A DNA stretch of 64,000 nt from Absidia repens (Eukaryota; Mucoromycota; Mucoromycetes; Mucorales; Cunninghamellaceae). The notes below the pieces were generated by a model. That model was not told where the DNA came from. It searched no databases and saw nothing but the letters and a program-made list of their open reading frames with translations. Position 1 is the stretch's first letter. Every line of letters begins with the position of its first letter. Shown piece after piece: positions 24,616 through 39,789 of the stretch. The position numbers and the translations under genes are program-made. The stretch covers positions 558,001 to 622,000 of the forward strand of contig MCGE01000011.1 in the NCBI GenBank assembly GCA_002105175.1, written 5' to 3'.

Positions 24616-25144
24616 AATTTGCCTGCAGGCATGAACTTTTTTTTGGGGGTCCTGTAGTTTAGTTGTAGTTTATTATTATTTTATTATTCTTCTTTATTTT
24701 CATATATCCTTCTTTTTATACTATTGTTACTTTCTTTGAATAAAAGCCAAAATCATATTTTACTCCTTATATTTTCATATTGAACTTATGTCTCGATTGT
24801 CAACACCAAACCTTATTGACGCCTGTTTTCCTTTTTTATTTGTGCTTCCACCCAACCAGTATGATCACTATTGTTACCATCAATTTCTTTTCTTCCGCTC
24901 CTTAACTTACTCGGCTCACGCATTTGATTTTTTTTATTCTCCTCCTCACCCCTTCCTCCTCCCAATATATTGTATATATACGCAAGTATGATTCTCATAT
25001 TTTTATATACATCACTCCTTCCTCTCCTTATCTTTTTCCTCTCTCTTTTTTTTTTTTTTTTTTTTTTTTTGCTCTACTCCTTTCAATCCTTCACAATCTA
25101 TATAACACATCAGCATATAAACAAAGTTTCGCAATCTGTACTCA
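24616..25144. other. Intergenic region before the SH3/RA polarity gene
   Basis: The CSC1-like 3' UTR (AATAAA at about 24739) is followed by a pyrimidine-rich stretch with a 25-nt T run (25046-25070) shortly before the start at 25145. No gene was seen. Confidence 0.5.
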
Positions 25145-28100
25145 ATGATTAAAAGCACGGTTTGTTGTGAGCATCATTATGATCATAATAGTGACGAATG
25201 CGACACCATCAGTGAATTAAAGGATGATTACAGAGCCGAAAAGGATGATGTTGATGATGAAGACGATGATTTGGAAAGCACATCGTCCTCAATTTCATCT
25301 CCGCCCAGTGTCCCTGACGAAGACATCAACTTTGATCTTGTGTATGCTTTGCACTCATTTGCTGCAGTAGTAACTGGACAAGCTTCTGTCATTAAAGGTG
25401 ATGCTTTGATTCTGATGGATGACTCCAATTCTTACTGGTGGCTCGTTGAAGTGTTGAAAACAAGAGAATTGGGCTATATTCCTGCTGAAAATACTGAGTA
25501 ATCCACACCCGAAAAATAAATCTCCGCCACTGATTTGATTTTAAACCCTTTTCTTTATTTTGCTTAATTTTATCAGAACTCCCTTCGAACGATTGGCACG
25601 ACTAAACAAACACCGGAATGTTGATATTACAGCGCCAACTACAGAGGACTTTTTGCCGTCTGATGTACAAAAAAGCAACAGAAGAATGTCACTTTAGGCC
25701 CTGAAGACGATTACATGGTGCTGGTATTTGAACGAGACGACTACGACGACTATGCTGATCTGGAAGAGGACTATTACCGCGATAATGACCTTGACAATGA
25801 TGGTAGCTGCGATCACGGCATTAGTGACAAGGATGAAGAAAATGACCTTTACGACGATGCTACGGATGACAACACTGACTTTGCCCTTGATGAAAACCAG
25901 GACAACGGAAACGTGGAACAACTGGCAACACCAGCACCTCCTTTGGATACTACACCATCCTGTGACAGTGACAGCGACGAAAATGATTTTGATACCTTTG
26001 AAGATGCTCAGCAAGACTTTGATGGATTTGATCATGGGTCACCATTGCCACCTTCACCGACAACAACTAAAACCATGACTTTGGAGAATGAAAGTACCAG
26101 CCCAGCAGACGTCACTACACCAATTACTGAGGCAATACCCACTACTGACTCGACACCAGTGCAAAGCAACATGGATACCTCTACCTCTGTCCATCCAACC
26201 AGCAATAATGATATGAATCAGCAAAGCCCCAATGACAATGTCCGCCCTGACAAAGTAGACCACAACTATATGGATCGGACAGGTCGAATGGAAAATCTTC
26301 GGGTGTTTGGTGGAAACATACTTCAAGGGCCATTATTTCATACTTTCGATATTGGACATTCAACTACTGCGCATGAGCTACTGGAGATGGCTATTGAACG
26401 ATTCAGTCTGGATACTGGATATGAAGGCATCGAATACTATCTTAGCGTTCAAGGATTAGATGGAGGTAAGTAGAAATGATAGAAAATGTGGACATGTACT
26501 GATGAAACAGGTTTTTATGTTTATATCATTAGACGATTACATACTGCTGGCTCAAGACAAACCGCTTCCAATCTTCCGTACTCTTACTGCATCATTGACC
26601 ACACCGATGCCTCGATCATCTATGGAACAACAGCAACAAATAGCCGAAGCAAAAAAAACGACTCTCAATCAACAACAACAACAATGGCAGCATCGAGAAC
26701 CGTCGACGATCCAGCAGCTTTAGCAACTATGAACAAACGTACTATGATGAAGACTCCTTGATTCGATTTTATCTCCATCAACGCATCAAACGTGGCCGTG
26801 CAGGGCTGCTTTACATCAAGATATGCCTTTGTCGTGGAAGTGGCCAAAAGAAAAATTTGAAAAACAAGAGCAAGAAATCAAGTGCTATTGATAGGATGGA
26901 AAAAATTATGGCGGTGCAGGTGGATTCTCAAGTTGGAATGGTTATCAACGAAGCCTTGGCGAAATTCAATGTCCCTGATGCCACTGCTGAAAACTTTTTG
27001 GGTGGCCTTGGTGATGTCCGATTATTTACAAAATACAGGATGTCTGTGTATACGAACAACAATACAGGTAATAATAATAAAAAGTACAATAATAATAGTA
27101 AAAATACTGAACTTTCTTTTTATTATTATTATAGAAATGCCATTACAAGCAACACAAGATATGGCAACTTTGTTGACCCTTTTACAAATCAATTGGAACG
27201 TGGGCGAAAGGACACTTTTGACTAGCGATCTCCTCTTTACCATATATCCATCAGGGGGAAATAAGAAAGGGCAACAACACAAAGCACCAAATCTACCTTT
27301 GTCAAGGGGTCGTTCACAAGATCATCATCAACCATGCTCCCAACAAGAAAGACGACCTAGTATTTTGGATATTTTGATGGACATTCCATGCTCGAAAGAA
27401 CAATCCGCTCAAAGTAAGTAGACACATACATTAAAAAATACGTCCATATTATAATTAGATGTACTTACACCCCTTACTAATATTTTTTTATTTATTTTAC
27501 ATAACGCAATTTTAGATCAAGGGGGAGTAGGAGAAGATTCTCACACTGGGGATCCCCTTACTCTACAACAGAAAATACCATCTGACAGCGATTGGAATAC
27601 TTGCTCTCCTTCTTCGATTACACATTACAATCCTCAACGTCGCCGTTCATCTCTTTATTCAACAACCAGCGATACATCATCTATACCTGACAACATCACC
27701 GACGACATGGCATTTGGTTTTAGTAATGACAAAAAATCAGCTCCACCAGCTCCAACGTCCGCCAAACCAAATTCGATCAAGCAGCATTTTAAACGATGGG
27801 TGGGATGGGGACCAAAGAAAAATCAACAACAGCAAACATCATTATCTTCCAATCATCAGCCTTTGTCGACCTCTGTATCTTGTATCGATGAGGCCATTTG
27901 CGACGGTACTTCTTCAGCCTATTCACTTCAACAAAAAGACGATCAGCATCAACCACCTCACGCTGTTGCTACGACCCAATCAAACTCACCCCAACAACAA
28001 CCATGTGAACAGGGGCTCAGGCGCCCCTCGAGCTGCACCATTGGATCAGCATCGTCAGCATCCTCCCGTCCAGAACACACTTTGGGCACTTCATCTCATG

Positions 28101-29512
28101 GATCTATCAATTCAACGTTGGAAGGACACGTACACTCTGACTCGACCATTGCTAAAGACATGCATACTGCTCCGATCATTACCTCAGCTTCTAACAACAC
28201 ATTCTGTTCTTCTTTGGCAGCCTCTACCTCCAATCACAGCATCCAGTCACCAATAAAACCATCTATATCCAATCATAGTACTATTGCTTCAACAACTTTG
28301 GAGAACGACAACCACAACATGACAACCCCAGCAGTTATACCTTCAGCATCATCAGAAGCGACGGCACCTAATCAATCGATGGATCAACCTGACTCACATT
28401 CACCACCCACATCTTCATGGGACCAGGACCACAGTATACAACGTGAACGTACCACTTCTCTTACCGACTCAGATATTTCATCTATTTCGAACTCGTCGAT
28501 AGAGTTGGATTCCACTTTGGATGGACCATACAATCAATCTGGAATTGGCGGGAGCGAACAAATGGTATATGAATGGCTGTCTGATTCCGAAAATGAGGAT
28601 TCCGATATCGAGGACGGCGACAATGGGCAACATACACCTTCTGAAAATAACACCGAAACTCGTGAATCTGAAGATATCTTGGCACAGTACTCTTCATGGA
28701 TGAAACGTGCATCTCTAGACGCCGCATCAACAATGAATAAGCCTACCGATACCATTGCAACAGTAGCAGCAGCATCAAACCCGAAACCATCAGCATCCCC
28801 ATCAGCATCTGTCATCTCATCTTCCTCATCTTCTGGCTCATCATCAGTAAACAACGCTACAACATCGCACACTAATTATATTCAACGAGAGTCACATTAT
28901 GAGGACGAAATTCAATACGGCGTAAACAATCAAATGAACGATCCTGGAAGCACACCTAGTCTTATCGGTGCCACTCCGTCTCCTATGGATACGAACGGCA
29001 GCACTCTACAATCATCCGTTTACTCCACATCATCGTTTCCTTCCGAATCATTTGACACTGATGCTCTACTTTTGGTGACACATGGTGTGGATTTTCTCAA
29101 GGATCGCGAAAGCTCGAATTGGGAAGACGATGGCAAGGACAACGACGATAACGGCAGCCGATATGCATTTCATCCATGGACAACTCGAACAACAAAACAC
29201 CATTTGGGCGATGCCGAAACAATGGTGCCAGTGCATCCTCCTCCTGTGGTAGTCCCAGCAGCTGCCAGTCTTCCTCGTCCTCTGTCAACAGCAACATCGG
29301 CCACAAAACTCTCATCAACATCCACTGCAGTCAATCATGGCAAGCGTCCCTCCACAGCAGGTATCACTCCAAGCACTTCCTCGTCCACTTCCACGACGAT
29401 TGAACCTGCCGCTGCTGCTCAGAAACCAACCACTTACAACCATCATCACCATCAAGATAAAAATGCAAAACCAGGACTAGGTGAAAAGGAAGGCATGGAT
29501 GAAGTAAATTGA
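25145..29512 (+). CDS. BUD14/Tea4-like cell-polarity protein with SH3 and RA domains; two single-base frame breaks
   Basis: Exons 25145-25497, 25577-26465, 26533-27067, 27135-27413 and 27516-29512; roughly 1,350 residues if the frame is followed. An acidic N-terminus precedes an SH3 domain (~63-118: VYALHSFAAVVTGQAS, DDSNSYWWLVEVL, GYIPAENTE), then TPFERLARLNKHRNVDI, a combination typical of fungal Bud14/Tea4. A long acidic linker leads to a Ras-association-like domain (GPLFHTFDIGHSTTAHELLE; DDYILLAQDKPLPIF) and a ~600-residue Ser/Thr/Asn/His-rich tail. These proteins link polarity landmarks, PP1 and actin/formin control at growing tips. The frame changes at the A6 run 25669-25674 (one A short) and the A8 run 26651-26658 (one A extra), and the protein sequence is well behaved on both sides of each. 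This suggests sequencing error or a recent lesion rather than old decay. Confidence 0.8.
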
Positions 29513-29908
29513 AAAAAAAAAATTATGTGCATGAATGAATCTTGCCGCTTACCAGTTTTTTGTTTTTTTTGTTTTTTTTTTTTGTGTTCATCGAATAGGA
29601 ACTCCAACGTATAGTTAGTATGCATGTCCTCTTCTGATGGTTATATTATAGTTTTAGGTTATACATAGTTTATTATTAGGGTTAATGATTTTTATTTTGA
29701 CTCAATAAAAAAGTACGTTTGCATTCTTTTTGTTGTCTTTTTTTTTAACTACAACGTATTGCTTTTTTTGACATGGCTTTTCAACGGACTTTAAAACGTT
29801 TATGCAGTTTTGAAAAAACCCTCGCCCCTACAGCTAACTTTTTTTTTTTTTTCTTCCTTTATCTTTTTATTTCTCCAACCCCAACCCCAAACGCCTCCAA
29901 CTCTATCC
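29513..29908. other. Intergenic region between the SH3/RA gene and YAK1
   Basis: 3' UTR with AATAAA at about 29704, then a pyrimidine-rich YAK1 leader. A frame upstream of 29909 is open, but it starts at TTG and is low-complexity, so the ATG at 29909 was taken as the YAK1 start. Confidence 0.5.
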
Positions 29909-32173
<2,265 letters not shown>

Positions 32174-33183
32174 TGTGTTCGGTCGGGAAATCGGTGGTTT
32201 TATTCTAGTTGTAAGGTGGCTCGCTTCTTCTCTTGGGTGGTCAAATTTGTACGGCCCTGGAACCAATCAAGCGTCTTCTTTATTCCTCGTTTATGTGTAG
32301 TTTAGTATTTTTGTATTCTCCCTTAGCTTAGTGTATATAGCGCTGTATATTCTTGTAAAAATAAAACGATTAGTGTTTTTTTTTTTTTTGAAAATTGATA
32401 TATGTATGATGGAGTGGTTTTAATGTAGCAAGATGTGGTGCCTTCTTTTTTTTTTTTTGTTTACTTAGCAGATGTTCCTTGTTTTGGATCATACGACGTT
32501 TTTAGTAAGGCTTCATAGTTTACCCCACAGGGATCCGTGTCCACTACCACGTAATAAAAATGAAACACCGGTCAAGTAAGAATGCTTATTTTTAAAAAGG
32601 AGTGGGAAAAAAAACTGGGGCAACAAGGTAATCCACGGAATAAATTCCACAAAGGATGCGGAGGAGCATCGGGAATTGGATTCTGTTAGTCATAGTGGGG
32701 TGCCCAGCAAAACTACTGGTTTTTGACTACAAACTCTATTAATATCCTTGTCATCCCCCTTCGGGCCTGGGCTGTTTCAAGTAGTCTTTCTCGTCTCGGT
32801 TTTTCCGTTCCTGATTTTTTGCACACTGTGTAGAGTATCCATTTTTTTTTTTTTTTTTTTTTTTTTTACCTGTGGCGGTTATTTGAAACGACAAGCGATC
32901 CGGAGTGCTATTTATGATTCGATGAACTGGTAAAACGTAGCCATCCCGTTTCTATTTTGCGTCATTTTTTTTGTTCCCACTATACTCTATGGAGACAAAG
33001 GATTTTGCGCCGTTTGAAGTTTTAGCAAGTGAATTCTCACGGGTGCAGCCAATCAAATCGTTCTAGAATCGGAGTTTGCACCCTGTCTATTTAATCTTCC
33101 AGATTTTTCTTTTTTCTTTCTTCTTTTATTTTTTTTATTACATCTTAACACATTCCCCTTAAACACACACGTCCAAACACAAA
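32174..33183. other. Intergenic region upstream of GDH2
   Basis: The YAK1 3' UTR is followed by about 800 bp of GDH2 upstream DNA, with a 26-nt T run near 32841-32867 and an AT-rich TATTTAATC sequence about 95 bp before the start. No gene was seen. Confidence 0.5.
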
Positions 33184-36100
33184 ATGGATCCTTCTATTGA
33201 AGATAACACTATTACTAGCGAATATGGCTACAAGACCAATGTCTATGAAGAAAAGAACGAACAAATGCTCAAGGTCTGTGCTTATCTTGATCAACTTGGA
33301 TTCCTTCCTACCGAACTTGTAAAGAATGAAGTCCAATGGTTCTACAGGTAATTACTTCTACATACTAGAGAGAGTAAATTCATAGACTTATGATTGGAGC
33401 TAGTCTCGAATTATATATCTTTGAAACACCAAGGGTAGCGTGATATAGGTACAAATACAAAGGGATTAACTTGACTTTTTCTTTAGCAACTTGAACATTG
33501 ATGATTACTACTTCGCTCTTGAAACTGTTGAAACCATTGCCAACCACGTCTTGTCTCTCTATGGTGCAAAGATTACTGCCTTCACAAACAAGGATGCTGT
33601 GCTTGATATCAATCTTCAAAAGGAAACTGATGAATCCTCTGTCTTTATCCATACTTCTCTCCCTGGTGTGTCTCAAGTACATGGTCCAGCAAACGAACGA
33701 AGGTAAAATCATAAAAAGTAGAGATAGTGGGTTGTAAGGATTACATTCTCATTTTATCTCGTCTCCCTTTATAGAATTGATGAATCTTACTTGGATGTGT
33801 CTACTCCTGCCAAGGCCTATCGCGTTGAATCTTATCGCTCCAGCGCTGCCATGTCCTCTGATCAAACTCATTCTCCTCCTCTCCGAAGCTACTTTGTGAC
33901 CAAATGTCAATTTACCAACCCTGAACCCACCGCTGCTCAAGAAACTGACATTCACCAAGTGGCTGATCAAACCTTCCTCAAGAAGGCTACTGAACATACT
34001 TTGAAGATCTACTCTGGTGTTATGCGTGATGTTCTCCAACGTACTGGCCCTGTCATCAAGATGTTTGAAGTCGAAGGAAGCCGCGAACGCCGTATTATTA
34101 TTGGTTACCGCCAACGAAGCACTAAGGGTTTCTTCTCTGCCATGTCTGATTTGTACCATTACTATGATTTGTACTCCACTCGCAAATATGTCGGTAAGTC
34201 AATCTAGCTCTTGATTACAATATGAAACCATGTAAATTTACTAACACACACTTTTATTATTCAAACTTAGAACAATTCTCCAATGGTGTGACCATCATGG
34301 GATTGTACTTGAACCCTGTCCCCAACACCAAGTCCATTCCTATTGAACAATCTATCTACCAAGTCATGAAGGAAACCTCTCTTTTGTACTGTTTGCCCAT
34401 GACTCCCTTGCAAAAGTTCTTCCAAACTGGTACATTGTCTGTCCAAGAAACCGTGTATGGTTATGTTATCTGGATCTTCTCTCAACACTTTTTGAACCGT
34501 CTTGGCAAGGAATATCTTTCTCTCACCCGTATTTTGGACTCCAGCAATCCTATCCATGAAGAAGTTTTGTCAAAGATGAAGAAGCGTCTCCGTCAAGATA
34601 CCTTTACCCGTGAATACATTTTGGAAATCATCATGCGATACCCTGAATTGATCAAGTTGTTGTACACTCACTTTGCCAATGTCCACTATGTCAACTCTCG
34701 GGAACAATCCCTTCAACCCACCATCTCTTACCAACGTATGGCCACCCAAGAATCTTTGACCGATGAACAATTGATCAAGAAGATTGGAACCACCACTCTC
34801 AATGCTCACGAACAACTTGTCTTTGAATCCTTCTTGACCTTCAACAAGCATGTTTTGAAGACCAACTTCTACCAATCCACCAAGGTGGCTCTTTCCTTCC
34901 GCATGGACCCCAACTTCTTGCCTGAAATTGAATACCCCAACAAGCTCTATGGTATGTTCTTGGTCGTCGGTTCTGAATTCCGTGGTTTCCATTTGCGTTT
35001 CCGTGATGTTGCTCGTGGTGGTATCCGTATGGTCCGCTCTCGCAACCGTGAAGCCTACTCAATCAACCAACGTACTCTCTTTGATGAAAACTATGCCTTG
35101 GCTGCTACTCAACAACGTAAGAACAAGGATATCCCTGAAGGTGGATCTAAGGGTACTATTTTGCTCGACATTGACCAACAAGACAAGTCATTGGTCGCAT
35201 TTGAAAAGTATGTGGACTCTATCATGGATTTGTTGATTGACGGTCAATCTCCTGGTATCAAGGAAAAGTTGGTGGATTTGACTGGTAAGCCTGAAATCTT
35301 GTTCTTTGGTCCTGATGAAGGTACTGCTGACTACATGGACTGGGCTTCTCAACACGCTCGTCGTCGTGGCGCCGGCTTCTGGAAGGCTTTCACTACTGGT
35401 AAGAGTCAGTCTCTCGGTGGTATCCCTCATGACGAATATGGTATGACTACTCGTTCCGTCCATCAATATGTTCTTGGCATCTACCGTACCTTTGGTCTCA
35501 AGGAAGAAGAATGCACCAAGCTTCAAACTGGTGGTCCCGATGGTGATCTCGGATCCAACGAAGTCAAGATTTCCAAGGACAAGACCGTGGCCATTGTTGA
35601 CGGTTCCGGTGTGCTCTATGACCCCAGTGGTATTGACCGTACTGAATTGACCCGCCTTGCCGAACAACGCTTGATGATTAGCAACTTCGATATTTCTCGT
35701 TTATCTGCCAATGGTTTCCGTGTCTTGGTTGATGAAAATGGTGTCCGTCTTCCCAATGGTATCATTGTTGACAACGGTTTACAATTCCGCAACACCTTCC
35801 ACACCAACAGTATTGCTACTGCCAATGTCTTTGTCCCCTGTGGTGGCCGTCCTGAATCTGTCGATTTGGCCAATGTCAACAAGCTTATTAAAGAAGATGG
35901 TACTCCCTTATTCCAATACATTGTTGAAGGTGCCAACTTGTTCTTTACTCAAGAAGCTCGTCTGCGATTGGAAAAGCAAGGTGTTGTTATCTTCAAGGAT
36001 GCTTCAGCAAACAAGGGTGGTGTGACCTCATCTTCATTGGAAGTTTTGGCCGCTTTGGCTTTCAACGATGCCGAATTTGACGAACACATGTCTGTCAAGG

Positions 36101-36522
36101 GTGGTAAGGTACCTGCCTTCTACGAAGCTTATGTCAAGGAAGTGCAAGAAATTATCGAACGCAATGCCCGTGTTGAATTTGAAGCTTTATGGCGCGAACA
36201 CAAGAAGTCCAAGCAACCCATCTCCATTTTGTCTGATGAACTCTCTGTGGCCATTGTCCAACTCCAAGAACAATTACAAGAAGCTGGTCTCTGGAACAAT
36301 GAAGCTTTGCGTGAATCTGTCCTCTTGCGTGCCTTCCCCAAGTTGTTGTTGGAAAAGGTCGGTCTTGAAACTTTGTTGAAGCGTGTGCCTGAAAACTACG
36401 TCAAGGCTATCTTTGGTGCTTACTTGGCTTCCCAATTTGTGTACAAGTATGGTGCCCAACCTGACCATTTTGCCTTCTTTGAATTCATGCGCCAAAACTA
36501 CTACCAAGCTGCTGACGAATAA
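33184..36522 (+). CDS. GDH2: NAD-specific glutamate dehydrogenase, large (~115 kDa) type
   Basis: Four exons: 33184-33347, 33487-33702, 33775-34193 and 34271-36522; 1016 residues, close to the ~1,050-1,100 of fungal GDH2. The enzyme deaminates glutamate to 2-oxoglutarate and ammonium with NAD+, in glutamate catabolism. The N-terminal ~450 residues are the regulatory ACT-like part. The catalytic core shows FRGFHLRFRDVARGGIRMVR, EAYSINQRTLFDENYALA, TQQRKNKDIPEGGSKGTILL, FFGPDEGTADYMDW, TTGKSQSLGGIPHDEYGMT and the NAD-binding block GGPDGDLGSNEVKISKD. Codon use is strongly biased toward C-ending and preferred codons (AAG, GGT, GTC), as expected for a highly expressed gene. AATAAA lies at about 36651. 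A copy of the dispersed repeat follows. Confidence 0.97.
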
Positions 36523-36744
36523 ATCTTTTAGAATTTAGAATTTAGTATTTTTTTTTATCTTTACTTATTATATCATCCCATCTCTAGTTTTTTTAGTATA
36601 TCTTTTATTTACATCATTCTTTTTGCCCTGCATTATACAAATACATTTACAATAAATTTGTAGTTATCAAATCCAAAATTATCTCTATATGACTTCTCAC
36701 CGTTCATGTTATGGCGCAGTGCACTATGAACGCAACCCTTAATT
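36523..36744. other. GDH2 3' UTR and spacer
   Basis: T-rich 3' UTR with AATAAA near 36651; the repeat copy begins about 90 bp further on. Confidence 0.5.
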
Positions 36745-37430
36745 TAAACCCCTCCCACGTGGATATTTATTTTCGCCCGCGAATTGTTTTTCCCACTCTT
36801 TCTTTTCATTTTCATTTTTTTCCTTTCACCATTCAACTTCTTTGGCGTTGTAGTGATCTTATATTAGTGTCAGGACTAGTTTAGAAGCGTTTTCAGATTA
36901 GGGATTACAACGTGCATGGGAAAACCCTTTCAATTTGGCTCTAAGATCTGAGAGCACCTTTAGTTGACTTTTTGGAGCCTTCATTAGCTTGGTTTAATGT
37001 TAGTTTATTCATAGTTTGTTTCTATATCTCAATAAAACATGCCTATTTTTTACTTGTTTCTATGAAACTATCCCATTAGTTTCACTCATGTCTTGTGCAA
37101 TAGATCTCTTTTTATTACCATCATCTTCTTTTGATTAGTGCTGAATGTTGCTGAACTGTACTTCAATAACTGATATTCCCTTTAGTCTGTCCCATGTCTT
37201 GTACTGTGTATTATCTTCCATTTTTACAATTGTCTCTTTAGATTAGTGCCTACCATTCTTCAGTTATCACATTTGTCTCCCCTTATGCTCCCTCTTAATA
37301 TACCCTTCTATTAATTCCCTTGTTAGAATGAACCCGTATCCTCAAGTTTTACTATCCACCAATATATTTCATTAAAATATATCATTTTATTAGCCATATA
37401 TCTGACCCATTATATTGCAGGCGAAGCTGT
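36745..37430 (+). repeat. Dispersed non-coding repeat, copy C
   Basis: CACGTGG (36756-36762) is preceded by an AATTTAAACCCC module and followed by a CT-rich tract. The conserved TAGTTTAGAAG box is at 36877-36887, and the body holds GGGATTACA, GGGAAAACCCTTTCA and CTTTTTGGAGCC. AATAAA at 37031-37036 lies 154 bp after the box, with TTTTTT just after it. Similarity to copy D continues through three more TTAGTG/TTCATG-type segments to TCTGACCCA at about 37410. No open frame is conserved. Confidence 0.8.
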
Positions 37431-38044
37431 TATTGTGGCTATTTTTTGAGTGTCATACCAAACAGTTACAGTCTTAGATCGCGTAGTATCTAAGATAGCC
37501 ATATTTCTCTTTGATCAACCATATAATTGAATCAAGGTCATGTTGTACGTGTAGTCATCGTTACGGGAACATTTTTCATTGCCGTATTTGCTCTTTACCA
37601 ATTTTACTAATTAATCTAGGCTGTGTTTAAAAAATTGCATAATGAAGGTTCACTTTTACGTTACTGCTGAACTACGCCATACTTTCAGACATTGTCGAGG
37701 GAGTAAGAGTGCATCAACTGGACTACATCAAACGATGGCTAGAACAGGATTAAAATGTTGGAATGTTGGGTGATTACAATATGATCAAAATAACGTTGAC
37801 ACAAGTCTTAGGGTACTTTTTTTTTTCTTTGCTTCGACCCAAATACATATCAAATTTATACACGGAGCATGATATTCAGACAAATTGTTATAAACAAAAT
37901 TTAATAAAAATGATGTGTCTGTGGTGCAAAAAATATAAATGAAGGAAATATCAAAGATAACGAAAGGTGCCTGTGGCAACTTTTTTTTTTTATTGACATA
38001 CGACAAAATAAAATATACATAAATCTAACTACTATCTATTCTAT
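37431..38044. other. Intergenic region downstream of ARG8 (3' side)
   Basis: Unassigned AT-rich DNA between repeat copy C and the ARG8 stop. It includes a possible minus-strand poly(A) signal at about 37900-38015. No gene was recognised. Confidence 0.5.
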
Positions 38045-39789
38045 CTATTCCTGGAAAGCTTCGATAGCACCTGCCAAACGAGCAATACCTTGACGAGCTT
38101 GATCTTGGGTCAGCACCAAAGGTGGAATGATACGCACAGTGTTGCATCCGGCAGTCACCAAAAGAAGACCACGTTCACGAGCAAGTTTCACGATGGGAGA
38201 GGGGTCCTTGGTGAATTCCACACCAATTAATAATCCTTTTCCACGCACTTCCTTGATAGTTTCGGGGTACTTTTGTTGTAATGCCACCAAATCGTCCTTC
38301 AATGCCTTACCCTTTTCCTGTACAGATTTTAGGAAGGAATCATCGGAAAGACGTCCAACAACATGGCGAGCCACCGCGGATGCTAAAGGATTACCACCAA
38401 ATGTCGTACCATGATCACCTATAAAAAAATTCATCATCAAATTAGGTTTCATTGTCCTTGTCCTTGTCCTTGTCCTTGTCATTGTCATTGCCATTGTCAT
38501 CTGACACTTATTTTTTTCATTTTTACCAAGTTTGATCATATCGCCCACTTTTTCGCTTGTCATGATCGCACCAATAGGAACACCGTTAGCTAAAGGTTTA
38601 GCCATAGTCATGATATCAGGTTGACAATCTTGTCCATAGTGTTGATGTCCCCACAATTTACCCGTACGACCCAAACCACACTAGATACGCAAAGAGGCAG
38701 AAGAAGAAGAAGAATGAGCATTTCACCCAAAGTCCCAACACTATTCTCTCTTTTTTTTTTCAGCCATACAACTTACTTGAATTTCATCATAAATCAATAA
38801 TGCATCGACTTCATTGCATCGTTGGCGCAACGCTTTCAAGAATGCTTCACTAGCAGGATGGACACCGCCTTCCCCCTGGACAGGTTCAATAATAACACCA
38901 CAGGTATCTTCATCAATCAATTTGAGAGTAGCATCAATATCATTGTAAGGGGCCGTGACAAACCCTGGGACGAGAGGAGCAAAAGGGGCCTGGTACTTGG
39001 GGTTGTAAGTGGCAGAGAGAGCACCCATTGATCGACCATGGAACGCATTTGTAAAAGCAACCACCTTGATCTTTTTGTCCGGACCACCACCAACAGTAGA
39101 TTGTTTGCCCCATTTGCGAGCAAATTTCAACGCACCTTCATTCGCTTCCGTTCCTGAGTTGGATAAAAAGACCTTGCTGGCCCAAGGTGTCTTGTCACCA
39201 TTGTGTTGGTTGGTCGTTTCCACAAGTTGTTCAGCAAGAGCACCAGCATGTTCGTTGTGATACAGGTTGCTCGTATGGACTAATTTTTGTGCCTGGTCTG
39301 CAAGAACTTTCGCCACCCCATCGTCCGAATGCCCCAGCCCCACAACTGCAATACCCGCCGTGAAGTCCAAGTATTCTCGTCCGGCACTGTCGTACACAAA
39401 ACATCCTTTCCCACGGTCCAGGACAAGGTCAGGTCGGCCATACGTTGTCACTGTGTATTTATTGAATCGAGCAATTTTGTCCTGGGTACTGGCAGGTACA
39501 TCGGTATCAGGATGTGTAATCTAATTAAAAAGAATGCATGAGTCAACATCAAGCGGTCACACGTATAAGCTACTAAGCGCGTTCTTGACTTACGTCCTTT
39601 ATCGCCGCAGGTAAAGTGCTGGACCAGCGAATGGCCTATTTTAGAACAATGAGCCAATAAGGTCAGTCATGTGCAAAACCATGTTCGTGCATTAGTTACT
39701 AGACTTACGTTGATGCTGGTTGGGAAATGGTTACGTTTCGATACTAAACGACCGGTGGAGGTCAAGGTTCGTTGAATAGAAGAGCGCAT
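38045..39789 (-). CDS. ARG8: Acetylornithine aminotransferase, mitochondrial
   Basis: Five exons on the minus strand: 39789-39709, 39635-39594, 39520-38777, 38680-38527 and 38418-38045; 464 residues. The enzyme is a PLP aminotransferase that converts N-acetylglutamate semialdehyde to N-acetylornithine in arginine synthesis. The first ~40 residues are Arg/Ser/Thr-rich without acids (MRSSIQRTLTSTGRLVSKRN), a mitochondrial presequence. Class-III aminotransferase blocks follow: YLDFTAGIAVVGLGHS, VFLSNSGTEANEGALKFARK, TNAFHGRSMGALSAT, VIIEPVQGEGGVHPAS, DEIQCGLGRTGKLWGHQHYG, the PLP lysine in TMAKPLANGVPIGA (~317) and GDHGTTFGGNPLA. Intron 4 holds a (TGTCCT)n-like tract (plus-strand letters, about 38452-38500) that reads open in one frame but has no homology to the family, so it is intron. 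Confidence 0.95.

Noticed and set aside
38427..38520. Repeated Met-Thr/Arg-Thr peptide inside ARG8
   Set aside because: It is encoded by a (TGTCCT)n-like tract inside an intron with good GT/AG ends; splicing restores the family sequence KLG then DHGTTFGG.
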